A stretch of 47,393 nt of DNA from JACCXG01 sp963785755 (GTDB taxonomy: Bacteria > Acidobacteriota > Vicinamibacteria > Vicinamibacterales > 2-12-FULL-66-21): positions 1 through 47,393 of the forward strand of contig CAWAXG010000067.1 of the NCBI GenBank assembly GCA_963785755.1, written 5' to 3'. The notes beneath the pieces were generated by a model. That model did no database searches and had not been told where the DNA came from. It saw only the letters and a list, made by a program, of their open reading frames with translations. This document shows positions 27,552 through 36,141 of the stretch, piece by piece. The position numbers were made by a program, and so were the translations under genes. Each line of letters opens with the position of its first letter. The stretch's first letter is position 1.

Positions 27552-28803
27552 ATGGCGACAGATCGACGGTCTTTCCTGCGCGTGGCGGGAAGTTCGCTGG
27601 TCCTGGGAGCCGGAAGTGTTGGCGCGTCGGCGGCGGCAGGCGCCAGGCGCCGGCGCCGCCCGTGTCTTTCCCCGGCATCGCCAATCCACTGGAAGGCCCA
27701 GTCGCCGTCATCGCGACGGGCTACCTCTGGCCTGAAGGTCCCGTGTGGGTCGGCGGCGAGGGGGGACACCTGCTCTTCTCCGACGTGCCCGGCAACGCCA
27801 TTACAGCTGGGATGGCAAGCGGACCACCGTGTTCCTGGCCCCGTCCGGCTACCAGGGCTTCCCGATTCCCGCCTCGCTCCGCGAGGCCGGCTCGAACGGC
27901 CTGGCGCTGGGCCGTGGGGGATTGCTGATCGCCGACAGCGGAACCCGGGCACTGGCGCGGGTGGACCTCGCCACGCGTCAGAAGGCGGTGTTCGCCGAGT
28001 CCTACCAGGGGAAACGCTTCAACAGCCCGAACGATCTCGTCGTCGCCCGGAACGGCGCCGTGTACTTCACCGACCCTCCCTTCGGCCTGGCGGGCGTGCA
28101 GAAGTCACCCCTTCGGGAGCTGACCTACACCGGCGTCTTCCGCGTGACCCCGGACAATCAGGTGCACCTGATTGCCGACAAGCTGTCCCCGAACGGCATT
28201 GCGTTGTCACCAGACAACCGCATTCTGTATGCCACGGACAATTCGGGCTGGGTGGCCATCGATCTCGATGCGTCCGGCATGCCGGCCGGCCAGCGGCAGT
28301 TCGTCGCCAGCGAAAGCGTCGGGGGCGCGCGCGGTGACGGCATGAAGGCCGACTCGGCCGGCAACATCTGGACGAGCGGTCGCGGCGGGATCTACGTCTT
28401 CTCACCGAAGGGCGAACACATCGGCTTCGCCCCAATCGCGGGCCGCGTCTCGAACTGCGCGTTCGGGCCCGGCCGGTACCTCTACGTCACCAACGACACG
28501 CAGGTCGTGCGCGGCCGCATTCGCGCCGACTTTCCCGGAGGGTCGCCAATCCAGTACCGACTGCGGCTCCCGAGGTCGGAGAATCGAACATTCAATCCGC
28601 CCGACTCGTTCCGGAACGAGTCCGGGTTACCCGATCAGCTTGCGCAGCTGCTGCAGATACTGCGGCACGGTCGTCCCCGGATCTTCAGCCGCTTCGTGCT
28701 CGAGCACGACATAGCCCTGGTATCGGACGTCACGAAGCAGCTTGATGATCCGTCCGAGATCGGCGCGCTGCTTCTTCCCCGCCGGGTGACATCTCGACCT
28801 TGA
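27552..28803 (+). CDS. Tat-exported SMP-30/gluconolactonase-family lactonase (frameshifted)
   Basis: Start ATG 27552 with GAGGTGG upstream. MATDRRSFLRVAGSSLVLGAG is a Tat signal. After indels near 27655 and 27800 the SMP-30 six-bladed propeller reads cleanly: GYLWPEGPVWVGGEGGHLLFSD (metal-site Glu in PEGPVW), YQGKRFNSPNDLVVARNGAVYFTD (metal-site Asn in SPNDL), LSPNGIALSPDNRILYATD (NG metal site), GARGDGMKADSAGNIWTS (Asp metal site). It would hydrolyse a sugar lactone, fitting the oxidative sugar enzymes around it. The real stop is probably near 28560; the frame runs on to 28803 over the opposite gene. Confidence 0.85.
28603..28622. terminator. Perfect 20-bp palindrome between convergent genes
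   Basis: GACTCGTTCC followed by its exact complement GGAACGAGTC, between the end of the lactonase and the end of the opposing TIM-barrel gene. The place suits a bidirectional terminator; no T-run follows. Confidence 0.35.
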
Positions 28804-29515
28804 CCTGTACGACGACGGCATAGGGCGCAAGCTGTGCGAGCTCCGCATAGGGATCGGCGCCACGGAAATTACCCGTGTCGAGGTTGACGCCGAACCAGTC
28901 CGACTTGATCTCGCGAACGATCGCCAGCAGTTGATCGGGGGTCGACACGATGCCGCCGTGATTCTCGAGCGCCAGGAAGATGCCGCGGCTGGCGGCGTGT
29001 TCACACGCCCGATGAATCGCGTCGATGCACCAGCGCCGGGCGTCCTGCTCCGACGTGCCCTTCTGCAGATCGCCGGCGAAAATGCGGATGGTCGGCGCGT
29101 GCAGTTCCGCCGCCAGGTCCACCCACCGCTTGACGTGGTCGATTTCCTTGTCGAGCTGCGGTCCCGGTGCGTAGGTAAAGGTGTTGCGCACCGCCGTCCC
29201 GGATATCGCCAGGCCCTTCAGGAACGCGTGCCGGCGCAGCGAGCGGCAGTACTGCGGCGTCGGCGGGTCGGGAAAGTAGTACGACGTGGGTTCGACGGCG
29301 TCCACGTCGTATGTGGCGGCGAGGTCCACGAAATCGTCGAGCGTCATCGACTTCTTTGGACCTGCGAGTGCGTCGCGGAACGAGTACGCCGCGAGACCCA
29401 GCTTCATCCGTGCGTTGCCGGAGCGCTTGATCGGGTCGATGCCGGCATGCGCCGGCGACAGCGGACCGAGCGCGGGCACCGCGGCCATCGTGGAGAGGAA
29501 CTGCCGTCTGTTCAT
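28627..29515 (-). CDS. Tat-exported sugar phosphate isomerase/epimerase-like TIM barrel (one frameshift)
   Basis: Start ATG 29515: MNRRQFLSTMAAVPALGPLS is a Tat signal with AHA cleavage. Xylose-isomerase-like/AP-endonuclease-2 barrel: MKLGLAAYSFRDAL, YDVDAVEPTSYYF, TIRIFAGDLQKG, GIFLALENHGGIVSTPDQLL (metal-binding Glu-Asn-His), SDWFGVNLDTGNF (Asp), VVVQVKVEM and, in another frame after about 28790, YQGYVVLEHEAAEDP (final Glu). The four metal-site positions of the family are all present, so it is probably an active isomerase, epimerase or lyase. About 295 residues. Converges with the lactonase and is followed upstream by the oxidoreductase gene on the same strand. Confidence 0.85.
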
Positions 29516-29649
29516 GCGCGAAGTCTACCGCCGCGACGCCCGGCGCGACCGGGCCTGTGCCTTCCGTCCTTCAGGCGGATCGCCTCCACCGGCGGCGGCG
29601 TCCTGCCGGCGGAAGTCCGGACTTAGCCAGCGTGTTCAGCTGCCGGGCC

Positions 29650-30993
29650 CTACGTCTTGTCCGCCAGCACGTACGGCGCGCGGTACGTGCGGCCAAGAAG
29701 GGTGTCCGCCTCTGAATCCCCGACGAATCGTTCGGTGGCGCCGTCGAACTTCACCGACCGTCCCACCCGATACGCGATGTTGCCAAGGTGGCACAGGCTC
29801 GTGGACAAGTGCCCGTCCTCGAGCGGCGCGTGGAGGTTCTCCACCTTCCGCGATCGAACGGTGTCGATGAAGTTCTGGAAGTGGACCTGGCCCGAGTCGA
29901 CCTTCTCGTCAGCGGTCAGGACTGGACCCGGTTCGTTCCGGCGGCCGAAGAACACCTGCGCCTTGTCGTCGCCGACCTTCATCCAGCCCTTGGCACCGTA
30001 CACATACAGGCCCTGGGCTTCCGCCGGACCCGTGTACCAGTTGCGCAGATCGCAATGGAGCTCGGTGCCGTCCGCGTACTGGTAGGTCGTGTACTGCGTG
30101 TTGGGCACGGTCTGGTCGGTCGGCGCGCCACCCTCGTACAGGCCACCGATGCAGTACGCCGTGCGCGGGTGTTCCTGCTTGCCAATCAGCCAGCGGGTCG
30201 CGTCGAGCGAATGCACGCCGGTGTTGCCGAGATCGCTGGTGCCGTACTCCCACAAGAAGTGCCAGTGGTAGTGGAAGTGATTCTCGTTGAACGGTCGCAG
30301 CGGCGCCGGTCCCAGCCACAGGTCGTAGTGCACGCCGGCGGGCGCCGCGCTGTCGGCCATCACGCCGATCGGATCGCGGCCGCGATAGACGATCGTCTTG
30401 CCCGCGTAAATCTTCCCGAGCCCGCCATCCCGCAGGAACTGGACGGCCTTGCCGAGCAGCGCCCCGCTGCGGCGCTGCGTGCCGGCCTGCACGACGCGGT
30501 TGTAGCGGCGCGCCGCGTCGATCATGCGCCGCCCTTCGACGATGTTGTGGCTGATCGGCTTTTCGCAGTAGACATCCTTTCCGGCCTGGCACGCCATGAT
30601 GGTCATCAGCGCGTGCCAGTGATCCGGCGCGGCGATGGTCACGGCATCGACGTCGCGATTGTCGAGCACGCGCCGGAAATCCGTCTCCGTCTTCGGATCG
30701 CCGCCCCATCTTCCCTTGGCAAATGGCAGCGCCGCCGCGAAGTTTCGCTCGTCGACATCGACCACGTGCGTGATGCGGACGTTCTTGATGCCGGAGAGAT
30801 GCTCGTAGTGGTCGAGTCCGCGGCCGCGCGCGGTCCACGTGGGGTGGCCCTTGTTGTCGCCACGAAGCCCGATAATCGCGACGTTGACGGTGTCGTTCGG
30901 ACTCCGCTGCGCGTAACTCTCGCGCGGGAGTGCAGCCGCCATTCCGGCGGTCGCGGCGGCAGTTTTCGAGATGAACACGCGGCGGCTGATCAT
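29650..30993 (-). CDS. Tat-exported Gfo/Idh/MocA-family oxidoreductase
   Basis: 447 residues, uninterrupted. MISRRVFISKTAAATAGMAAALP is a Tat signal. Rossmann domain: VNVAIIGLRGDNKG (dinucleotide loop, GxRG instead of GxGxxG), DNRDVDAVTIAAPDHWHALMTIMACQAGKDVYCEKPISHNI, where EKP carries the usual catalytic-site lysine. C-terminal domain: GTQRRSG, YEYGTSDLGNTGVHSLDATRWLIG-type sequence, and the GDxGxHxxD-like site with histidine. Such periplasmic enzymes use a tightly bound NAD(P) to oxidise sugar hydroxyls. Next to a TIM barrel and near DUF1080 domains, it fits a 3-keto-sugar route. Substrate unproven. Confidence 0.88.
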   Translation of the reverse strand: MISRRVFISKTAAATAGMAAALPRESYAQRSPNDTVNVAIIGLRGDNKGHPTWTARGRGLDHYEHLSGIKNVRITHVVDVDERNFAAALPFAKGRWGGDPKTETDFRRVLDNRDVDAVTIAAPDHWHALMTIMACQAGKDVYCEKPISHNIVEGRRMIDAARRYNRVVQAGTQRRSGALLGKAVQFLRDGGLGKIYAGKTIVYRGRDPIGVMADSAAPAGVHYDLWLGPAPLRPFNENHFHYHWHFLWEYGTSDLGNTGVHSLDATRWLIGKQEHPRTAYCIGGLYEGGAPTDQTVPNTQYTTYQYADGTELHCDLRNWYTGPAEAQGLYVYGAKGWMKVGDDKAQVFFGRRNEPGPVLTADEKVDSGQVHFQNFIDTVRSRKVENLHAPLEDGHLSTSLCHLGNIAYRVGRSVKFDGATERFVGDSEADTLLGRTYRAPYVLADKT

Positions 30994-31022
30994 CGGGACC
31001 TCCTCGCGCGGATCGTAGCACT

Positions 31023-31193
31023 GGTCCGCGGTCCGCAGGTCCGCGGTCCGCAGGTCCGCTGGTCCGCAGGTCCGGAGCGCTGGTCCGCAGGTCCGCAGTC
31101 CGGAGTCCGGTGGTCGCGGAGCCTGCGGACCGCCGACGCGGACCGCGGACTGCGGACTGCGACCCGCGGACCCGCGGACCCGCGGACCGCGGA
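31023..31193. repeat. Inverted element with (GGTCCGC)n and (GCGGACC)n arms
   Basis: The left arm (31023 to about 31110) holds about ten degenerate GGTCCGC/AGGTCCGC units. The right arm (about 31127-31193) holds about eight complementary GCGGACC/GCGGACT units. The middle is only about 16 bases, so the two arms can form a very long hairpin. It fills the whole gap between the oxidoreductase start and the phosphatase end. No stop codon occurs across it in the phosphatase frame. Confidence 0.75.
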
Positions 31194-31861
31194 CTACTCG
31201 GCTGCCCGTCCCACCATTTCGAGAGCCGGCGCGTCAGGATGGGAGTGTCCTGGTAGTGCGAGATGTCGTTGAACAGCATGAGGCGGGCGCGAACAGCATC
31301 CTTGAACTCGACGATGTTCAGGCAGGCGGGTGACTGATCGAGCCGATCGCGATACCCACGCGCATCGAATCCGAGCAGGCTCGAAATCAGGACGCGCAGG
31401 GTCGCCTTGTGCGAGACCACCAGCACGGTCTGGCCGGTGTGGACCAGGACGATCCGCCGCATGACCGGAAGCGCGCGCGCCAGCACGGCGACCCCGGACT
31501 CGCCGCCCTCGGGGGCAAACGTGAACGGGTCGGCTTCCCACGCCTCGTATTCCCCGGGAAACCGTTCTTCGACTTCCTGCCGCGTCAGTCCTTCCCACCG
31601 CCCATGGCTGATCTCCTTGAGCGCGGGCTCAGGGGTGGGCGTCACGCCGTGTGGGACCGACAGGATGGCCGCCGTCTCGGTGGTACGGCTCAAGGGGCTG
31701 CAATAGACTGCCGCGATCGGATATCCGCTGAGCCGCGCCGCAAGCTGGCGAACCTGTTCCCGGCCCTCGTCGGACAGATCGACGCCGGTGTCGCCGGAGA
31801 ATCGGTTTTCAGACGTCAGCGCGGTCGCGCCATGGCGCACGAGGAGCAGCCGCGTGGACAT
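31194..31861 (-). CDS. Histidine phosphatase family protein (phosphoglycerate-mutase-like)
   Basis: Start ATG 31861, MSTRLLLVRHGATALTSENRFSG, with the catalytic RHG. Further active-site residues: AVYCSPLSRTTETA, LKEISHGRWEGLTRQEVEERFP, and the second histidine in VVSHKATLRVLISSLLG. The C-terminal SACLNIVEF-like strand and FNDISHY are typical of the CobC/GpmB group. About 220 residues to KWWDGQP; the stop at 31194 is one frame off, so the last codons may contain an indel. Otherwise the frame runs far into the repeat and the next gene, which I do not believe. The specific substrate cannot be told. Confidence 0.85.
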
Positions 31862-31879
31862 TCGACGCTCGCAGCCTTT

Positions 31880-32823
31880 CTACTTCTCGGCAGCCGGCCT
31901 GCGTCCGGTCTTCTGAAAGACGTAGTCGTCGCGCATCTTCTGCAGCTCCGGCGTGAGCGGACCGTAGATCTGGCGCGACGTGTACTTCCCGGTCCCGAGC
32001 ATCATCAGGCTCCAGTCGTCGCGCGCCTTCGAGAGCTCGCCTGATTCGACCACCTCCTTGACGGCCTGCGGCGGAATGAACCACATGCCTTCCCGGTCGG
32101 CGAGGACGACGTCGCCCGGCATGACCAGCGTCTTGCCGATCCGAATCGGGATGTTGATGCCCGTCACCATCACGCGCATGCCTTGCGTCGGCAGCGAGTT
32201 CCTGTAGTAGGCCTGCATGCCGGTCGCGGCGATCCGGTCCAGCCAGTACACCCCGCCGTCGACAATCATGCCGTTCTTCGTCGTCGTCTGGATGTAGTGC
32301 GCGAGCTTGTTGCCGACGAAGTTCCACTCGGCGCCGAAGACGTCGGCGACGATCACGTCGCCCGGCTGCAGCATGTCGATCGCCGTCTGGTTGCGGGCCG
32401 GCTGTCGTGCCTTTGGCTTTCGCGTCGGCCTCGTCCACCTCGATGATGTCGCCCCGCGCCGGCATGAACTGGACGGTGAAGACCCGCCCGACCATCTTCT
32501 GGTCCGGCTGCAGGACCTTCCAGCCTTCGCGCGGCTCGAACTGGTTGGGAAACCCCCGGGCCGGCAGCACCGCCTGCACCTCCTCCGCGACCAGGACCTT
32601 CAACCGCTCGAGCATCTCCTCAGGGACTTTCGGGCGGCCGTCGGGGAATCGATCGTACGGGTTCTTGGCGGTGTATTTGATGAGTTGTTCCGGCGTCCAC
32701 TGAAAGAGCTGCGCGGTCGCCGGCCGGCTCTGGAAGAGCACCGCACCGAGGACGAGCAGGGCCGACGGACAGACGCGCGCGACCGGCGCGGCGCCGGGTG
32801 GGTGCAAGGGGCCTGGTCGACAT
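31880..32823 (-). CDS. RraA/HMG-aldolase-like family protein, exported (frameshifted)
   Basis: Start ATG 32823 with a strong GGAGGAG six bases upstream. The signal peptide core ALLVLGAVLFQSRPATAQ is reached after a frame change near 32800. Then LIKYTAKNPYDRFPDGRPKVPEEMLERLKVL and MVGRVFTVQFMP, and after an indel near 32400 the RraA-type core DMLQPGDVIVADVFG, GMIVDGGVYWLD, RIGKTLVMPGDVVLADREGMWFIPPQAVKEVVE. Family members are aldolases/decarboxylases of 4-hydroxy-4-methyl-2-oxoglutarate type or RNase regulators; with a signal peptide and an extra N-terminal helix this one is likely a periplasmic variant of unknown substrate. Confidence 0.75.
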
Positions 32824-32951
32824 CTCTCCTCCTGGCCGCGCTCCACCAGCGAGCTCGCCCCGATCCCGTTGCGGCCCGGTGGTGTCGGCGCGCCGAATGA
32901 TACAAGGGTTGAGATGACGGCGACGATGACCAGTCCGGGCACGCGCCGCAG

Positions 32952-33160
32952 CGTCCGAACGACACCGGCTCGTGCTGTCACGTCTGCTCGCGAGCCTGCT
33001 GTTCAACGTGACCGCGCACGATCCGATCACCTACGCCGGCGTCGTCGTCCTGCTCATTGCGACCGCCCTCGTCGCCTGTGTCGTGCCGGCCCGGAAGGCG
33101 CTCGCCATCGACCTGGTGTCCGCGTTGCGCACTGAGTCGATCGTGGTCCGTATTCCGTAG
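32952..33160 (+). pseudogene. C-terminal fragment of an ABC transporter permease (MacB/ADOP type)
   Basis: About 60 residues: LSRLLASLLFNVTAHDPITYAGVVVLLIATALVACVVPARKALAIDLVSALRTE. This is the last transmembrane helix with the conserved PARKAxxxDxxxALRxE tail of FtsX/MacB-type permeases, which in acidobacteria occur in large multi-copy families. The rest of the gene (over 700 residues in such proteins) is missing upstream, where an RraA-like gene starts on the other strand. Clearly a remnant. Confidence 0.65.
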
Positions 33161-33285
33161 CCCGCAGTCCGACCGGAGTCGCTCGACGAGCTGGGGTGAA
33201 ATAACAGCGGTGTAGCTTGTAGCGCCGCGTCGCCCCCGCGTTGCGAACACCCCGCGAACCACGGACCGCGGACCGCGAACCCGCG

Positions 33286-34268
33286 CTACGTCGTGTTCAG
33301 TGTCTTCAGGAACGCGACACTCTTGACGGTGATGTCCCAGCCCTGCTCGACGAAGTAGTTCTTGAGCCCGCCGGTCTTCGCGGCGGTGAACACCCTCGGC
33401 CAGTCAACCGTGTCCTCGCCGACGGCGAGCGCATTGCCGCCGCCTCCGCCGCTCCGCCACGCCCGCCGCGGCCCCTGCCCTCGGCCGCCGCCGCGGCCTC
33501 CTCGGGTGTGGGCTTGACGGGAGGGAACCCGGCGCGCGAGGTGACCATCCCCTGGGTCGTGTCCACGCCCTGCAGGTGCGCGGACGCGAAGCGGCCCGGA
33601 TGGTTCATGAAATACATGATCGGGTCGCCGATCGTCCGCATCGACGACATCTGGAACTGCATCTTCACCAGATCCGGATCGAGGTGCTCCATGAGCACGG
33701 GATAGGTGAGCCGCCCGTCTTCGAGCCGCGAGTTCTCGAAGCCCTCGTTGTGCAGGATCTGCTGCAGGCCGGCCTTCTTCGCCCCCGCCGCGATCTTGTT
33801 GTACTCGTCGGCCGCCCGCTTCACTTCCTCGAGCGTCGTCATGCCGTTGGTGACGCGGGCGCTGAGGGTCGCCGTGCTCATCATGGTCATGCCGAGGGCC
33901 TGCGCCCACTCGATCTGCTGGCCCTGGCTCTTGCGCAGCGAATCCATCGTGAAATGCGCGCTCAGGCACTTCATGCCGTTGTCGTCGAGGATCTTCCTGG
34001 TCTGCTTGCCGTCGGCCAGGCTCGAGAACTCCTTGTACGCGGGATTGCACAGCTCGATGACTTCGATGCCGAGGGCCTTCATGTCCTTCAGCAGTCCCGC
34101 GAAGTCCCCTTTGACGATCCGTTCGCGATGCGGGTAGGTCTGGCTGCCAATCGGCAGACCGAGCGGGTTGGCGTAGGCCCTGCTGCCGGCAGCGGCGGCC
34201 AGGAAACCCGCGATCGCGGCATCAGCTGCGGTCTTCTTGAAGAACTCTCGCCTCGAGATGGCATTCAT
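33286..34268 (-). CDS. Tat-exported sugar phosphate isomerase/epimerase-like TIM barrel (one frameshift)
   Basis: Start ATG 34268: MNAISRREFFKKTAADAAIAGFLAAAAG is a Tat signal. Barrel strands: IGSQTYPHRERI, LGIEVIELCNPAYKEF, MKCLSAHFTM, QILHNEGFENSRLEDG (Glu metal site), VKMQFQMSSM, RFASAHLQGVD. A Gly/Arg/Ala-rich insertion follows near 33480-33520, as in the other TIM barrel at 7.9 kb, and one indel lies in it at about 33450. The end VDWPRVFTAAKTGGLKNYFVEQ is the family's last helix-strand. It is the third such barrel in the window. A TCGAACAT-type box lies about 175 bp upstream. Confidence 0.83.
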
Positions 34269-34299
34269 GTCGGCGCTCCTTAGTGGCCGCCAGGAAGCC

Positions 34300-34375
34300 G
34301 GCGAAGACCCGGGCCTACATCGTCTGCTGTGGCGGCCGGGCCTTCAATTGGTGGCCGGGTCTCAGGACGGCCGAA
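34300..34375. repeat. Decayed REP-like region
   Basis: Contains GAAGACCCGGGCCTACAT, GGCCGGGCCTTC and GGCCGGGTCTCAGG, which resemble scrambled parts of the double hairpin at 7825-7881. No intact stem-loop of similar strength remains. It lies in the 211-bp gap between a TIM-barrel and a VWFA gene. Confidence 0.35.
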
Positions 34376-34443
34376 CAAGCCGAGGAAAACGGCGGACGCT
34401 GTCCCGGCTGAACGGCGGTGCATGATGACACGAAACCGGGATA

Positions 34444-34468
34444 ATCGAACATCCGTCGATCATCGAAA
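34444..34468 (+). promoter_or_regulatory. ATCGAACAT-N9-ATCGAAA box
   Basis: ATCGAACAT, nine bases, then ATCGAAA on the plus strand. It matches the box found before the PQQ dehydrogenase, the DUF1080-VCBS gene and both TonB-type genes. The nearest candidate target is the TIM-barrel gene starting at 34268 on the minus strand; the motif is roughly palindromic, so orientation may not matter. Confidence 0.4.
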
Positions 34469-34479
34469 GTCTGTGATGG

Positions 34480-35409
34480 TCAGGGGGTCGGCAGCCGGGC
34501 AGGGGCCTGCAGTTTCACGCCCTGTCGTGCCGCCGACACCGACAACTTGTCGCCCGGCTTCACGCCCTGCGGCAGCACGCAGGTGACAGAGTACTGGTGC
34601 AGCAGCTCGTCGGCGACGCGCTCGAGCGCCGGCACGAGCGTGGTCGACACCACAGGGTCGTGACGGCCGCCCGATTCTTTTGCCCCATCGCCGAGCACCT
34701 GTCCGAGGTTCAGGATGCTCGTGGCGGTGTCGTTGTCCTCATTCTGCGCCTGCTCGGAGGAGATGCCCGGACGCGCGCTCGACGCCGGTCGCCGCTGCGC
34801 GCCGAGCGTCGACACGACGTGCAGCAGCGCGCCGCTTCTCCGCAACTCTTCGCGCACCTCGTCTCCGGACAGCGGCGTGTTCGCCTCGCTCCCGACACGC
34901 AGAACCAGGATCGCCGGGCGCCGCCCGTCCCCGCGGACCGTTCCCGCCGCTTCGCGGATGGCTTCCATCAGCTGCGCGCCGGCTTGCCGTCCACGGGGTC
35001 CGAGGCGACGGAGGCCGTCGCGGAGCACCGCCCCCTCGCTGGCGTAATCGACGACCACCTCAGGCTGGACGATGACGGAGATCAATGAGAATTCCGCGTG
35101 CCCGAGCAGCTTCTGCATGAAATTGCCGAGAGCCTGCTGAAAACCGCCGGTTCCCCCGTCCGCGACGATGACGGCGATCCGCAAGGGCATCTGTGCGGGT
35201 TCGGCGCGGACGATCTCGAGCGGCTTGTTTCCGGCCTTGACCGCAAAATCAGCCGCCTGCAGATCCGTGACGGGGCGGCCCTCGCGGTCGAGCGCCGTGA
35301 CGTAGACGGTCCGGAACTCGCGTTGACGCGCGGCCGCGAACGGGGCGGGAGATCCGATGACGAGTTCACTCACCAGGAGCCCGGCGACGGCCGTCAGTGC
35401 CACTCTCAT
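34480..35409 (-). CDS. VWFA-related exported protein
   Basis: 309 residues, uninterrupted. MRVALTAVAGLLVSELVIGSPAPFAA is a signal peptide. The family's opening strand pair FRTVYVTALDREGRPVTDLQAADFAV and KPLEIVRAEPAQMPLRIAVIVADGG follow, then the A-domain-like body with VRGDGRRPAILVLRVGSEANTPLSG and the tail LERVADELLHQYSVTCVLPQGVKPGDKL. The metal-site DxSxS is degenerate (ADGGTGG), so metal binding is doubtful. Envelope protein of unknown role; multi-copy in acidobacteria. This intact copy shows what the deleted copy at 6.2-6.9 kb has lost. Confidence 0.8.
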   Translation of the reverse strand: MRVALTAVAGLLVSELVIGSPAPFAAARQREFRTVYVTALDREGRPVTDLQAADFAVKAGNKPLEIVRAEPAQMPLRIAVIVADGGTGGFQQALGNFMQKLLGHAEFSLISVIVQPEVVVDYASEGAVLRDGLRRLGPRGRQAGAQLMEAIREAAGTVRGDGRRPAILVLRVGSEANTPLSGDEVREELRRSGALLHVVSTLGAQRRPASSARPGISSEQAQNEDNDTATSILNLGQVLGDGAKESGGRHDPVVSTTLVPALERVADELLHQYSVTCVLPQGVKPGDKLSVSAARQGVKLQAPARLPTP

Positions 35410-35463
35410 TGGATGCCTCCGCTCGTGCCGGCAGTATAGCCGCAGCGCGACGCCGAGCGTCGG

Positions 35464-35800
35464 CGGAGATACGGCACGGAGGTTACGGAGACACCGGATC
35501 TAAAAACGGAGCAACGGAGCCAACGGAGTAAACGGAGTCGGTCTTCTATCGAAGGCTGACGAGGTCTCTGGTGGGCGCGCGCTTCGGCCGGCGCGCGAGG
35601 GTGGGACGAGATCCCGGAAAAAGCAAGCGGGTCGAATCCGGTCCGCTTGTTTTTTCCGGGATCTCATCCCCACCCTCCGCGGCGCGAACGGCCGGCCCAC
35701 CAGAGACCGGCGGCGTTCGAAGAACACCGACTCCGTTCTTCGTTGGCTCCGTTGCTCCGTTCCTGAAATCCGGTATCTCCGTATCCTCCGTCTCCTCGGA
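35464..35800. repeat. Giant 337-bp imperfect inverted repeat
   Basis: Two arms of about 160 bases fold onto each other around about 35635. Outer parts are tandem ACGGAG units (left 35464-35540; right 35728-35800 with complementary CTCCGT units). Inner parts are unique sequence: left GGTCTCTGGTGGGC at 35564, GAGGGTGGGACGAGATCCCG at 35597, GGAAAAAGCAAGCGG at 35616; right the complements at 35650-35708. I judge the arms to be roughly four-fifths identical. The region has no coding potential. It lies between a VWFA gene and a truncated TPR gene. Confidence 0.85.
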
Positions 35801-35949
35801 TCCTCACGACGTCCGAATTTCAGCAGCCAATCACGCCGATCCGTTTATCGTTGTAGGCTCTCAACCCTCGCAGGAGACACCTCGATGAAAGCTCCCCCCA
35901 GGCCGAGCGTTCAGCCCGACCGGACTCCGTTGGCTCGGAAGTCGGGAGT

Positions 35950-36141
35950 ATGGGGAAGTTCGTCGTGGCGTCCCTGATCGCGCTCGCCTGCGCTCCAGTG
36001 GCGACGGCGCAGCACCACGAAAACGCGCTCCCTCGCGACTTCGACCAGCCGATCGCCTTGTACCAATCAGGGCTCGGCACGTTCATGCGACCCATCTCCT
36101 CGCGCAACTCCGACACGAGGCCCTTCAGAAAGGACGTATGA
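35950..36141 (+). pseudogene. Truncated duplicate of the N-terminus of the TPR protein at 37 kb
   Basis: Sixty-three codons: a signal peptide MGKFVVASLIALACAPVATAQ, then HHENALPRDFDQPIALYQSG and LGTFMRPISS. The same stretch occurs in the full gene (LEHPLPDDFNEPIRLYTTGLG then IFTRPISS), after which this copy ends in unrelated RPFRKDV. The stop overlaps the next gene's ATG (ATGA at 36138-36141). It is a 5' fragment left by duplication and truncation; it may still be translated as a leader for the DUF1080 gene. Confidence 0.65.

Noticed and set aside
28583..28591. A further ATCGAACAT box between the lactonase and the TIM barrel.
   Set aside because: No TCGAA half-site follows at 9-10 bases and no gene starts nearby.
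31023..31193. CRISPR array (short regularly repeated units).
   Set aside because: Units are seven to eight bases without spacers and the two halves are in opposite orientation; no cas genes are near.
29909..31861. A 650-codon minus-strand frame starting with the phosphatase and running through the GGTCCGC repeat.
   Set aside because: After about 220 residues it only reads repeats and then the shadow of the oxidoreductase gene; the repeat simply lacks stops in this frame.
35464..35800. Fold-back (chimeric read) assembly artefact behind the giant inverted repeat.
   Set aside because: The arms differ by many substitutions and small indels; an artefact would give near-identical arms. Read inspection would still be useful.
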